Below are positions 1 to 10,778 of a stretch of 34,216 bases of DNA, in pieces (positions within the stretch are counted from its first letter, which is position 1; each line of letters begins with the position of its first letter). Below the pieces are notes generated by a model, which made no database searches, was not told the origin of the DNA, and saw only the letters and a list, made by a program, of their open reading frames with translations. Position numbers and translations under genes: made by a program. The DNA is from Phoronis australis (lineage: Eukaryota; Phoronida; Phoronidae): positions 566,890-601,105 of the forward strand of contig NMRA01000249.1 of the NCBI GenBank assembly GCA_002633005.1, given 5' to 3'.

Positions 1-1015
1 CAATGTGCATCGATTATGACGGGTAAGTCACAGTCTGTCTTTATGCGTTGGGATAGCAAAACTCCAAACGTTAGCGTAGAACTCTAGGCAGAAATAAATC
101 TACATACATGACTGTACAATCCTATAACAGGGACAGCGTGTTTTTGAGAAAGTAAACGCAAATGAGCTTTTTGGAAAATGTTTTGTTATTACACATGAAT
201 GACATGAAAACATTTCCTTGCTTTCTTCTAAATGTGCATGTATATCAGGTTATATTGAACTTTACGAATTTTATAAACAATCAAACACCAGATTCATGTA
301 ATATTCAACTTTTTCAATCAGAAATTTTCATTATTAGTATCCTGGTTGCTAAGTTACTGAACAGTCCCCATTTGTGCTATTTTTGTTTACATTCGGCAGT
401 CCTGGGAGGGCGTAATAGCGTTATTAATTGTCTTCGAAATGTATGCTTTGCACGTCGATTGGCTTAAGACAGGTCCGTCTCGTAAACTGATTGTCGTCGG
501 TTAAGGATAGCAGATGGCACCACTTTATTGGGCATCGACCTGCAAATAGGAGTTAGAGATTGCACACCAACATAATGACTTTTGATGACACGTTATGTTA
601 AATGGTCAATGATGACGGCGCATTGACCGAGCTATTACTACAAAGTCAGTATTAGTGATGACAGCATAGCCGTGTACGGTAAAGCACAATCGCCGTTCTA
701 CAACTTCTTTATTAATTGTTCATACAACAGGGTGGTATAAGTAGATTTCACGGATGCCGTCCATAAAATCATCATCGTATGACGCCAACGATACTTGGCA
801 CGGTTCAACAACTGCATAACCTGTGATTTCATTGCGTCATAAACGCTTTTAACATTAAACTATTGTAATGTTGGGCAATTATTTCGCTTCACCAAGTCTT
901 TTGTTTCCTGACTTGTAGGCTAAGCTGACCATGACATTGCTCATCGTTTTGTTCACAGGAAATGTGGACAACAACTAATGGATTAAACTTTCCTTAGACG
1001 GCAATCACAGTCCTC
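1..1015. other. No coding gene recognised; probable 3' UTR and downstream DNA of the lectin gene
   Basis: The transmembrane exon ends at a stop codon at 1018-1016 on the minus strand, so the DNA just left of it should hold the 3' UTR of that gene. Two AATAAA hexamers read on the minus strand lie here (708-713 and 524-529). Either could serve as a polyadenylation signal, and neither can be chosen by eye. A plus-strand open frame at 162-467 has no recognisable protein features and is probably chance. Confidence 0.4.
708..713 (-). promoter_or_regulatory. Possible polyadenylation signal (AATAAA) of the lectin gene
   Basis: AATAAA is read on the minus strand about 300 bases after the stop codon of the transmembrane exon. 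A second AATAAA lies further on at 524-529. This is only the hexamer; no downstream GU-rich element was assessed. Confidence 0.25.
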
Positions 1016-1199
1016 TCACCTCTTCCTCAGCTTTTCCCAAGCAACATAACTCATCCAGGTCATAAACAAGACAACTATGACTCCTAGCCCAGTCAGAAAC
1101 ATTACTTCCGGCATGTTGACTGAATTTCGAACAAACGGCGGCGCTGTGTATGCCACTTCAGTCGTCATCGGAGGATTGGTTTTACGGCGCTGAGGAAAC
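1016..1199 (-). CDS. Terminal exon of membrane C-type lectin: juxtamembrane segment, transmembrane helix, short basic tail
   Basis: The last coding exon supplies the membrane anchor. It encodes a short Pro/Thr-containing linker, a hydrophobic helix containing MFLTGLGVIVVLFMTWM, and a tail ending EKLRKR before TGA (1018-1016). This is type I topology with almost no cytosolic signalling segment. Two acceptors are possible. TTTCCTCAG would start the exon at 1189 in phase 0. AAATTTTAAG would start it at 1199 and needs one base, which matches the phase-2 donor of the stalk exon at 1487. I chose 1199 because it joins in frame, although its pyrimidine tract is weaker. With no tyrosine motif or adaptor-type charged residue seen in the membrane, signalling would need a partner (inference). 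The helix is clear; the exact 5' edge is not. Confidence 0.7.
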
Positions 1200-1486
1200 C
1201 TTAAAATTTAGAAGTGATTATTTATTGAGCAATAACAAACGTTCGTTGAAACAAGTTTTTACTTTTTGATAGCAGTGCAAATTTTGCCACTTATCTGGAC
1301 TTTGACAGAATTGTGAGAACGCAGATAGTGGCAATTGGTTCTAAAAAGAATTGCATTTTCTATGGCAGTCATTGACTTAAAAAGAAAGTATTAACGTTCC
1401 AAAGTTTTGTAATGCAGTGAGTATCGTGCATTTGGAATATTCATAGAAATGTAAATGATTGGTTTTCTTCTTTCAGTTACATGTAC

Positions 1487-2120
1487 CTGAATAAACGAAA
1501 TATTCTGCGCGTTGCCAAATGTGCGCCAGTAGCAACAGGTGTTGTCATGGTGACTACTCCCGTTACCACGGAATGTTTATCCCTGTTGCTTTGCGTTTGG
1601 GTAACACGATCACAAGTGCACCTGCAAGGTTGACATGTGGAGATCGTTGAATCGGCTTTGAAGACCGTTGATGTGAGGTCTGCATGAGTACTTTTCAACG
1701 GCAACTTTGGATTCGTGAACTGTGATGGCAGTTCTGTTACTGATGACGATTTCATTGTTTTTGCTGGGGCTGAAGTAACTGTCTGTGTTCGAAGTGTAGA
1801 CGGCCATGACTTGGGAGACTGAGTAGGTATTGGTCTAGTTGCTTGTGTTTTTGATGTCACTCTCTGTGTCGTGCACTCCGCCTGAGTGTGCATTGTTGAG
1901 TGCGATGTCTTAGATGACGTGACTGTGCTAAGATTGTTAGCATCCGTTGCAGTTGTCGCTGTTTCTTCCTTGGATAGTTTTGTTGGATTTGGTGTTACTG
2001 GATCTGGTGTTGTTGCCGGTGATGATGATGATTCTCTTGTTGTTGGTGATGTCGATGCTGCTAGTGTTTTTGCCTCTTTTGTTGTTGTTGTTGCAACAGG
2101 TTCACTTGTTGTTCTTTCAG

Positions 2121-2182
<62 letters not shown>

Positions 2183-2282
2183 AGTGTGGTTGCTCCCGCT
2201 GCTGTTGATTGTCCTGCTACTGATGTGGTTGTCGTTCGTGGTGGTGGTGTGGTAGTTGTTGGTGACTCTGTAGAAACATCTT
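1487..2282 (-). CDS. Mucin-like Thr/Ser/Pro-rich stalk exon of membrane C-type lectin
   Basis: About 264 codons form an extracellular stalk between the lectin domain and the membrane. The sequence is dominated by Thr, Ser and Pro, with an uninterrupted Thr run encoded by a (GTT)21 repeat (plus-strand reading), so dense O-glycosylation is expected from composition. Near its end is a small cysteine cluster (CQPCRCTC) that could pair between chains. The acceptor is a good CATTTTTCAG, giving a phase-1 start that completes the Glu codon opened by the lectin exon at 3295. The donor CAG|GTACAT at 1487 is a strong match and leaves phase 2. Reading past that donor hits a stop within two further codons, so an unspliced form would be truncated without a membrane anchor. 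Plus-strand frames over this stretch (poly-Val, poly-Leu) are shadows of the repeat. Confidence 0.8.
2120..2182. repeat. Microsatellite (GTT)21 encoding poly-Thr
   Basis: Twenty-one perfect GTT units (ACA/AAC on the coding minus strand) lie in the stalk exon, in frame as Thr codons. Unit gain or loss would change stalk length by one residue at a time without breaking the frame. Confidence 0.95.
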
Positions 2283-3294
2283 CTGAAAAATGAAATATAT
2301 CAGCAATGTTATCTCCATAAATGTTAGCGCCATTATCATCTGTCATGACTTCTCATGCGTCACTGTGTCAAGTCAATACTATGACCACTTACGGCTGTTC
2401 AGAAAGGCAAAAATTGTGAGTTTGGTTCAATCATCTGTTACGTAACACCAGACCGGTCAGGCTCTCAGAAGTGCCGGTGTCATTGCTGACATTGCTGTAC
2501 TTAGTGTAACAGATCCAACATGTCCTTTTTAGTCTTATTCATAAAAGTGCTCATAATAGCATCTCTGAAAACCAGTCATTGAACTTGAGATTTGTTCTGT
2601 GAAGAGTGTGCTTTTGAATGCGTGTTCCACAAATCAAAAATAATTTTTTACTTTATAAACATAGGCTAAACAATTATTGGAAAGCCAATTCTGATTGAGT
2701 TATCTCGGACAAAATTCTACAAAATGAGAAAAATTTGATTTTAGACCCAAGTCCGTCAAATGTACATGTATATCATCAGTCTTTGCTTTGTTCTCCGTAA
2801 CCTGATACTGAGTCAGGTCATTTTAAGACGGTCAATAAATCCCAGCATGTTTGTTGAGTTACTCTGTCTCATCAAAACACAGCAAATTACCTTAAAAAGC
2901 AGAAAAACATCAATATACTACTTTTTCAACATGGTCTGGATAAAGAAACCTTATCCTAAAAATCTGACCTACTGCTTGAATCAACACACGGTCTTACGAG
3001 ATATATGTATATGTACTAATAGGTTTGCACCATTGAACACCCGTGCATCACATTTCACCATCACTAAGACTTCTTATCGTTATCGTTGCCGGCATCGTCG
3101 TCGTACATGCTCTTCGCTGTACCTCTGTGCAATCGTACTACTTAGAGTTCGTCATTAGCTAAGCTACAGTATGTTGATAAAATTATCTTTCCTCTGCTTC
3201 AAGTAAAGTGTAGCTCATTGTTCCAAACAGCCGCTACGTATTAGTAAAGGGTATTTTGAACATTTACTAAGAGTAAACAAAAGGCGAACAATAC
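2283..3294 (-). other. Intron between lectin domain and stalk exons
   Basis: A phase-1 intron bounded by donor ATG|GTATTG at 3295/3294 and acceptor TTTTTCAG at 2283. An open frame on the opposite strand (2760-3158) has no recognisable content. Confidence 0.65.
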
Positions 3295-3444
3295 CATACT
3301 GACAAACGAAGTTCCGCTTTTGCCCGCAATCAAGGTCATTCCACAAGTGACCTGTCGTTCCCATGACTTCAATACAGTGCTCATCTTGGGGATTTGACGG
3401 CTGCCCTGGTGACCAGAAGAGTGGGTTTGTTACGTCGCTCGTTG
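3295..3444 (-). CDS. C-type lectin domain 2, C-terminal exon (QPS, WND)
   Basis: Fifty codons encode the second half of a C-type lectin-like domain. Visible in order are FWSPGQPSN (long loop with a QPS tripeptide where EPN or QPD normally sets mannose or galactose preference), HCIEV with conserved cysteine 2, LWNDLDC with the WND calcium motif and cysteine 3, and FVCQY with cysteine 4. Both ends are phase 1: acceptor AAATTTGCAG at 3445, donor ATG|GTATTG after 3295. The split codon at the 5' end joins to the exon at 3842 as WTWAD-A-TSDV. The substitution of Ser for Asp/Asn in the tripeptide removes a usual calcium ligand, so sugar binding is uncertain even though WND is intact. This exon joins directly to the mucin stalk. 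Confidence 0.88.
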
Positions 3445-3841
3445 CTGCAAATTTAAAAACAAGTGTCACGTAGATCAATCTTCAATTCAACACACAGTAT
3501 ATCTACTCTGTCTTTTTTCTTTCGTAGTGTAAAGTCAATCTTTTCAGTTGCTGTGGCGCAATAGAAAGACGTTCATTGATGGCTTTTCCTACGTATCCGT
3601 AAAAATATTATATAAGCAAGTGGTGAATGGTTTACAACAATTACTTTAGGCAAGAGTTAATTGTGGACAGTGTTGGACATACCTGGATTGATTTTAATAT
3701 AATTTCAACGTTTGATGTATTGCTAGTCCAGTATATTACATTAATTATGTAAACTATCAGTTTTGAGAGCACAACGACACAGCAATTTCATTTGTGAATG
3801 TGAAAGATTTGCTGGAGCAAATGTTTGACTCATAATGTTAC

Positions 3842-4123
3842 CATCCGCCCATGTCCATGAGACGGGCATATCTCTCTCCCAGTAGCCGTCTATCCAGTAG
3901 ACAGCTTCACGTCTCTTCTTTATCTCTTGCACAATAATGAGGTTTTCTGATGACGACCGAATCCTCGCTAGAATTCCCTTGCGTTCTTTACACCTTTCTA
4001 TTGCTTCATTCCAATTGTACCGGGCATTACGGTAGAGGTTGTCTTTCTCGAAGTAGTAATATTTTGTGTTGCCAATAAGGATGCATTCCCCTTCCGTTGT
4101 TAGTTGGCCACATATAGTGCTGT
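3842..4123 (-). CDS. C-type lectin domain 2, N-terminal exon
   Basis: Ninety-four codons encode the first two thirds of a C-type lectin-like domain. It opens with a Cys pair nine residues apart (ICGQ...EGEC), as in long-form domains, followed by a Tyr-rich strand, YNWNEAIERC (helix 1 with canonical cysteine 1), ILARIRSSSEN, YWIDGYW (in place of the usual WIGL) and SWTWAD. The acceptor CTGAAATCAG at 4124 and the donor GATG|GTAACA at 3842/3841 are both phase 1. With the 3295-3444 exon it makes a 144-codon domain, a usual size for the long form. Translation continuing past the donor runs to a stop and is intronic. The exon needs at least one upstream exon, since it starts inside a codon and has no signal peptide; the nearest candidates found are the lectin exons at 17976-19473. 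Confidence 0.88.
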
Positions 4124-7100
4124 CTGATTTCAGTTGATATTATATGAAATGAATAGAACGACAAAGGATCAAATGGCATACAGCCAATCAAAAAATTGAC
4201 CATCGCAAGAGTGGAAACAAAATGCAGTGGTTCTTTCTGGTAAGAACTCTTTTTAATTTACTCTAAAGCTCGTTAGAACTATGTATTTTACGACAAGGCA
4301 TATTGGACTCAGATAACAGCGTTGTTTTATCCATGACAAGAAGTTGGTGATTGCACTATTTAGTTCGTCGTGAAATTTCACAGATATTACACCTGTCGTT
4401 TGGTTGCTTTATAAACATCATAATGAACATTTGATACACCAAGCATTTGTTTTATCGACAGTCATGTGCTTAAGTTCTGCTGAGGTAGAAATTTTTAAAG
4501 TCATTTAATCCGATTTAAAAGCACCTTGAATTTTCGTAAAACATACTCTCTGATATGTAATGATACTTAAAAAGAACTTTTCGAGAGTATGAGATCGTTC
4601 TACTGCCTGTACATATTTTTTTGTTTTATTGTTTATTTTCTTGAAATCTGCTTAATCAAAACAAATGAATGTTACCCATAATGTTGTGTGGTTTGACATT
4701 CTGGTAACTCGAGACAAATAGTCAACTGTTTCCGGTACTGCTTCGAAGAAGACAAATTCGCCTTAGCGAGTTAATTTCGTAGTTTCTTGGACATTTTGAT
4801 GATGATATTGCACCCTGTGTGAACTGAACTGTCTATTACGCATAGAATTAGATGAAACCATCACCTAAGTTGAAAGGTTACACGTCATTAAGCTTGGAAA
4901 AGAGCGACAGTTCATTTCATTTTCGGGTGACCTTGTAAGAAGAGACTTTTCTCGGCATGAAAGCCGGTTGTACGATTTCACAAGAAACAGGAAAATAGAG
5001 ATAATCTATTCCAACATTGGGCACTCTCTTCGCGAACGGCTTCTTAAAAATTTGCCAATCAAAACACGAAAAGGGTGGCCACTTGATTGTCATCAATGGT
5101 CCTCTTCAAGAGCTGGGCCCTTAAATAAGGAAAGATCATATATTTTCAAAAGTCAGGAAATGCGCAGCAAATGATGTTGTCAGCCAGGCAATCAATTCTC
5201 TCAAGTGATACATAATTTAGGGAAAGTAAAACACGAAAAAATAGAGCGACAGTTGTCTTTGTTATCCTTTGCTATAGAAGGGCCTCTGGAAAATGTAACT
5301 TTGCATTTATGCATTTGCAAAACTGTCTTCAAATTTAAAAATGCAGTGATTTAATATGCTCTGCAAAAGCTTCGCTTTACGAACTTTGTCGATTTTTCGT
5401 TCGAAATACATGACCCTAACAAAAATGTCCTGGCCAGGCCCCTCAAAGGGTAAACCATGCACTGATACTGATTTGTCAAATGTTCTCTTGAATTTTCTCT
5501 CTTATCCGTATTCGTATTCGTTCTTTTCTCGACTGTCCCCGGCCCCAAGCCTATGTCGGTTGCCATGGTCTAACCTTGACTCCTGCAAATTTTTTTTTGG
5601 GGGAACGGCCACCCCCCCCCCGCCTCCTACGGCCCTGTATTGTAGTTGGATATACCCTGCCTGACACTCGATGGTCGTGGGTTGGATTTTTACCTGCTGG
5701 CCATTTTCATACTTTGGACTTGAATTTCAAATTTATTCTTGGATTTTCATTACCATAAGAAAATCATCGCCTATCACCAGGGATTCTACACTCTACTAGT
5801 CAGTTAGCTAACGCACATGAAAACAAACTAGTGGAACAGCGATAACAGCCTCAGGTCTAATGCAAGCACACTTTAGTAGTGTTGGTAGACCGAAGCTTGT
5901 TGCGAGAAAAGTAAGATCATACAAAATCATGCTGGGATTGGGAGGCAAACTATTTGAAGTCTGTTATTCAATGGATAAATATGGTTTTCAAATTGCAGGA
6001 ACCTGGGAGTAGTCATACCATCATTACTGGACAATATACTATGAGTGGGACCTCTAAGGCAAAGGGGTATAGCCAAAGACAGACTAGCAGGAACATTAAT
6101 AAGGGTTGAGCAGGTTAGGCCTACATCTCAGGTGACTGGATATTTTGGCTTTGTATTATCGGTGTTATGGCCTCGAATGGATAAATAAAGGGCTGGGGAC
6201 AGAGACAGAGGAAGATTGATGAAAGTGCTTGCTTTTATCTTAAGCACAAGGCCTTTCCAGAATCATTTTATCAAGAACGGAATATATCGGTTTACAGGGC
6301 AGAGTTCCTAACGAGTGATTCGAAAAACATCTGCCCTCCTTGAGTGTCGTCTGTTATCACACTTGTAGCATCAGTATTGACAAGTTATCGCAAGAACTAA
6401 ATTTAATTGGTATGAAAACATAACGGTACACTCAAAGTTTTGCATAAATGTGTATGAATGTATCCATGTACTGCTCAGACTGGCAATTTTGTATGATTGT
6501 CATGTTTTTATAAACATGAAAGGAAAGCTCTCGAGTCCTGTTGCTTAATGCAGTGGTTTCTACATAAGTTCTTGTGTCTCTCTAGTTGTTTTCTTTCACT
6601 AGTAATCCCATAAGTTTAATAGGTATGAAAAATGTAAACCTGTAATGAAATACATTTGCTAAGTATCACTTAACAAATGCCTCATGAAATGCTGAGTCTT
6701 GTACTAACTTAAACCTTCATTGTAAATGGACCACTGGATTTTTGATGTACACCAGTTTGCACGTATGCTGACACCAACAAGAATATTGTTGAAAACAACA
6801 TTTCCCTTCATGTTTACGTCATGTTTAAACTGCTACTCAAAAAATGTTTTCCAGCCTCACATAAGTATATCTAAGGATGAGGGTATTGTATTCAACTTGG
6901 TGTGTCCATGTTCACTGTGTTGTGGTGGGTATCACCAGCTGTGATTGTCACAATGGTGTACCTGTGGCAAATGCTAAGAAATGTCCACTACAGTGAAAAG
7001 ATCTGTAAGAAGCCACTCGTATTTTGTTCGTGCTTGTGAGTATTTTTTATGAATACAGTTTTGGGAATCCAGGTAAGCACCCTCACTATGCACATATGTG

Positions 7101-7518
7101 ACTCTGTTAAAGAAATCACTACTGACATGACGTTTGGAATAACCTTGTATCATTTTCCTTCCAAAGCTATAGCTGCCCCCCCCCCTTCAGCATCCTAGAT
7201 CACATGTGTGCAGTCTGTGTCAGAACGTCTTTTCACTTCATAATGGTGCTTAGTGTTGTCAATGCACACTTAAATCTACAACACTTAGTAATAGGTACAA
7301 AAGTCTGAAATTGAGTTGTGACAAACCTAGTTATTTTTGTTGTGTGTCAATGAAACAGTCAATAGGCTTTGGAATTACAAAAAAACAAATATGCATAGGC
7401 TGAGAGTGTGCTATTTAGGAATACTAACAGGGCTGTTGGTATACCGTCATTGATTCACCTTTAGTACTGTGTGCAGTCTTTGTTATCCATTTATAGAAAT
7501 AAGTTACTGCTTGGAGCC
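4124..7518. other. Intron or intergenic DNA, no gene recognised
   Basis: This stretch lies between the second lectin domain and an inverted-repeat element. Open frames at 4968-5174, 5351-5758 and 6726-6944 show no domain, no repeated residue pattern and no convincing splice context. At about 5587-5640 there are T-, G- and C-homopolymer runs next to CCTCCTACGG, resembling decayed G/C-rich transposon ends. At 5669-5698 is a GTGGGTTGGATTT stretch that resembles a decayed tRNA B box without a matching A box. Confidence 0.4.
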
Positions 7519-7925
7519 CAGGGCCCGGTCTCTAACCTTTGTACTTGAAACGAGCTCGAAACTATCTTTGGCAATTTCTCTGCTTCTGTTGTGCGAACTT
7601 AAGATAATTGGTTATCAGACTGTGCTCGAATACATTATAGTTTATGCATAGGAGTTTCTAGTTCAAGTTTGCCCTTGAAGACCCTTATATTCGTGCTACA
7701 AACTCGAGTAAAAACTCGAACTTTCGAGTTCACACTCGAACTTATCGCATTAATATTGGGTTTACAAACTGTGAACTAAGGGCAATAAATTATCTACGTA
7801 AGTTATTGTGTACTCGAGCACAAAATAATAGACACTTATCTTGAGTTCGTCCAAAAGTAGAGTACAAAATGCCAAACCTAATTTAGAGTTCCATTTCGAG
7901 TAAAAAGATTGGAGACCGGGCCCTG
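7519..7925. mobile_element. 407 bp inverted-repeat element (MITE or foldback)
   Basis: It begins CAGGGCCCGGTCTC and ends with the exact reverse complement GAGACCGGGCCCTG. Imperfect complementarity continues inward for roughly 130 bases on each side (for example CGAACTTAAGATAA on the left against the complement of TTATCTTGAGTTCG on the right). The centre, 7690-7745, carries several CTCGA/TCGAG repeats. No coding capacity is seen. Flanking 8-mers do not match, so the insertion site is decayed or the ends are not exact. The family was not identified. Confidence 0.7.
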
Positions 7926-8808
7926 GTCTACATCTCGTACGCGGGTGTGAATCAAACTTTGCTGCAACCGGGGAATCCACTGACCTAAATCAGATAGGCT
8001 TAAGGCCTTGCATGAGACAGGGGCCCCTGTTTCGTCGCTTTACATGGAGTTGCCTCACGAAAATGGGAGCGCAGACAATAAATGGTGAAAATCAAGAGTT
8101 GGTTTATTTGATGGGAGGCAGGTTCATAGCAGCTTTAACAGCAATGACGTAATCACATTAACGAACACAGTGGATTTTCAGTGCCAAAGTTTAACACGCA
8201 CACCATCAAATGCGTTTCACTGCAGTAACACTCAAAGTAACATAAATGTAAATGCAAACAAGAGCTGCTGCATGACATGTACCGTAATAAATCGAAATAT
8301 GCTTGAAGTCATTGACAAATTTGGTTTCATTAGTCTATTCCCACCACCACGTGGATCAACAAAAGCAGATGATGCTGGTTGATAGACTCAACCTGAACCA
8401 ACTTACATGAACACTTCAATTACAAAGCAGGTACTGTATCACTGTTTTTGGGGTCACCTGTACGCATACAGTGATCAAGTATTGTTGGTTTACTAGTGTA
8501 AAGTAAAATGTCAGACTTATATACTATACAGTAAATGAATAAGATGAAACAATATTGTCGTGCCCTGTTGTACTGACTGCAGTTTATATCCACGTCAAAC
8601 TACTTTGCAAAGAAACTTTAAAGATAGTGTCAAGTGTTCGCCGAAGTAGTGATCGTTTCTTTTGATAGATCAATTAACTTTTGTAACCATTGCAAGACCT
8701 CAAAGCAATGAACTGGTTGGTCCCTGAAAGTCACGTGTAAAGTTTGTGCACGCCTTTTTCTTTTTTTCAAGCACCTGTTAGTTATGGACGCCAGTGCCAG
8801 TGGAGCAT
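7926..8808. other. Intron or intergenic DNA, no gene recognised
   Basis: This is unique-looking DNA between the inverted-repeat element and the LTR retrotransposon. It holds a short perfect palindrome AGGGGCCCCT near 8020. The frame at 8170-8382 has no recognisable features. Confidence 0.4.
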
Positions 8809-8812
8809 AGAC
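8809..8812. repeat. Target site duplication AGAC, left copy
   Basis: AGAC directly precedes the LTR element start at 8813 and is matched by AGAC at 12950-12953 directly after its end. Four to six bases is the usual target duplication for Ty3/gypsy insertions. Confidence 0.7.
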
Positions 8813-8947
8813 TGTGGAGTTCAGAAAACACACAAGTGTAAGTAAATAAAATACTAGTTTAAGGCAGGCACTTGATTTTGGAATAACTTGAAACGAGATT
8901 AAACTACAGTGACTTAACAATTTTTTTAAGTGATAGGTGGCACCACA
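8813..8947 (-). repeat. 3' LTR of Ty3/gypsy element
   Basis: Plus-strand reading TGTGGAGTTCAG ... GGTGGCACCACA. It aligns along its full length with 12814-12949, with roughly 20 differences including a short indel. Confidence 0.9.
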
Positions 8948-8950
8948 GCA

Positions 8951-8958
8951 CCCTCTCC
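8951..8958 (-). other. Polypurine tract next to 3' LTR
   Basis: On the minus strand GGAGAGGG lies three bases before the 3' LTR start (TGTGGTGCC), where the plus-strand primer of an LTR element is expected. It is short, as is common in old copies. Confidence 0.5.
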
Positions 8959-9558
8959 AAGCGGAGGTCTAAGTCAAGTCCAAAGTGGGTAGAAAATCAA
9001 CAAAAAAGGACGGACAAGAGCGAAAAACAACCAGAAGAACGAGCAACAGTAGAAGGTTGACCTTCAGCAACAGACGTCGACGACACTGGTCGTTCGCTGG
9101 AGTCAAGGGGAGTTGCCGGCGAGTGGAGCACTAATGGTGTAGTGGCATCGGGACATGGGAAGGTGTCATCCAAAGTCATAAACTGGGTGACACGAGTGGC
9201 TTTGAGACGATCAACAGAAACTTTTTGCTTGCGATCTTTAATGTCAAGGTGTAGAACTTGTCTATTGTGTTGATTATGCGAATTGGGCGCTGGAGCGGAT
9301 GGTGATAACCACCGTGGCTCACATACACATACCCAGTAGACGCCAAGTTGGAGGGTATATTGCTGGGTGAGGCCCCATGGAAACTAGGTGGCGAGGGCTG
9401 CGCAGTACGCACCGTGTGTTGTAGATGCATTAGCAAAATCGAGTCCGGCTCCATCGTACAAGCATCGAGTGGCTGAAGAAACTCACCCGGTAAGTGAACA
9501 GGTGACCCATACACAAGCTCAGCAGGAGAAGAGCCAGGCTCTACCCGCCAGGATGCAC

Positions 9559-10175
9559 TTATTCCCAAGAAGACCAGTGGCAGCTCTGCAAACGAGTGCG
9601 GGCTGGTAGTGGGCGCCTTGAGCGTTCTATCATGCCATTCGCCTGCGGTTGGTATGCAGTTGTGGTTTGACTCGTAGTACCCAAAAGCATTTTACATTCA
9701 CTCCGAAGCGCCGAAGTGAACTGAGCACCATGATCAGACGTGATGTCCTCAGGCACATCAAAGCGGGAAATCCAGTGACAGACAAGAGCAGCCGCACAGG
9801 ACGAAGCTTGGGCGTCAGGAAGAGGTATGGCCTCGGGCCACCGGGTGAAAAGCTCAATGATCGTGCAAACCTGGCGGCTGGAGTTGAACGTTCTACCAAA
9901 GGCGCCTAGGTGTGTCGATGTATCTTGACACTCTTTGCACCACCGCCGTTTATTACATTTCATACCACGCCAGACAAAACGCTGAGTGATAGCCTGCTGA
10001 GTGGGGCAAGCACCAGCGTGAGGTAACCCATGATACGATCAAAACCAGCACGGGTCCAAGTGGTTGGGCAATACAGGTCGCGGTGTGCAGTGGGTGGATT
10101 ACAAAGCAGGGCCGAAGTGCCAAACGGAATATCTTGCAGAGCAAGGCCTGTTGCAGCGGTACGATACTCTGCCAT
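9559..10175 (-). pseudogene. Integrase remnant (zinc-binding region and catalytic core)
   Basis: This is the C-terminal pol region on the minus strand, in two frames. 10175 to about 10022 gives MAEYRTAATG...LQDIPFGTSALLC...FDRIMG, typical of the start of the integrase segment in Ty3/gypsy polyproteins. A frameshift near 10020 moves the reading into the frame 9963-9559 with FVWRGMKCNKRRW..C..C, then FTRWPEAIPLPD, ITSDHGAQFTS (second catalytic Asp) and YQPQANGMIER (catalytic Glu). The region that should carry the first catalytic Asp is replaced by unrelated sequence. It is broken by the frameshift and by further stops downstream, where the C-terminal part (about 8960-9558) is only partly readable. 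Confidence 0.88.
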
Positions 10176-10177
10176 TT

Positions 10178-10620
10178 TCAGAGACTGGTCTTGGTCATGA
10201 GCCAGCTCGCTGATGTCACCAATAGAAAAGATGCGAGGGTCCTAGATACATGTACAATCATATGTATGTCGTTAATGTCGAAACGGGATAGTGCGTCAGC
10301 CACCACGTTAAACTTGCTTTTAAGGTATCGGATGTCCGTAATGAACTCGGCTATAAAGGCGAGGTGCCATGCTTGACGAGGGGAACTCTCACTGCCGCTG
10401 TTCAATGCCGAGACTTAGGATTTAGCCCTCTAAAATGCCTGTGTTACAGGCTGCCAGGAGTTCACAGTTCAAAGCGCTGCACATCTGCTACGTTCCTGAA
10501 AGTTTGCGTGAGAAGAAAGCAAGAGGAACCCAAGCACAGTCCTGGAGTTGCACCAGTTGAGCACCTACGTTCTTTTAGACGCATTGACCGTAACGATTGT
10601 TGGCGAGGTCGGGTGAGGGT
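10178..10620 (-). pseudogene. RNase H remnant of LTR element
   Basis: The clearest part is at 10405-10178: RQAWHLAFIAEFITDIRYLKSK then NVVADALSR, the standard end of the Ty3/gypsy RNase H domain leading to integrase. Upstream (about 10620-10460) fragments such as TIVTVNASKR and an APCFFSRKL-like stretch are spread over different frames, so the first half is frameshifted and its catalytic Asp context is degraded. It lies between RT and integrase as expected. Confidence 0.75.
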
Positions 10621-10778
10621 GACGAAAAAGTTCAGCTTCTTTAAAGGCGTCTTTGGCCTTTTCGAAAGCAGTTTGGAAGTCAGCTGACCAGTCAATAGCT
10701 TCACCTTTACCTGCGCATGGAGTAGAGTCAGGGCATCTGCGACGTTTGGAACAAAACGATGATTGCACATGTAGTTAA

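Noticed and set aside
1886-2293. Plus-strand poly-Val and poly-Leu frames (1886-2293, 1947-2255)
   Set aside because: They are antisense readings of the (GTT)n repeat within the Thr-rich stalk exon, which has splice sites and in-frame joins on the minus strand.
4222-4246. Plus-strand ATG-CAG-TGG-TTC-TTT-CTG followed by GTAAGA, resembling a signal-peptide exon
   Set aside because: Wrong strand for the lectin gene and too short to support alone.
5669-5698. tRNA B-box-like GTGGGTTGGATTT
   Set aside because: No A box or cloverleaf could be built upstream.
8630-8920. Minus-strand 96-codon frame with a hydrophobic start
   Set aside because: It runs across the 3' LTR boundary of the retrotransposon and shows no domain.
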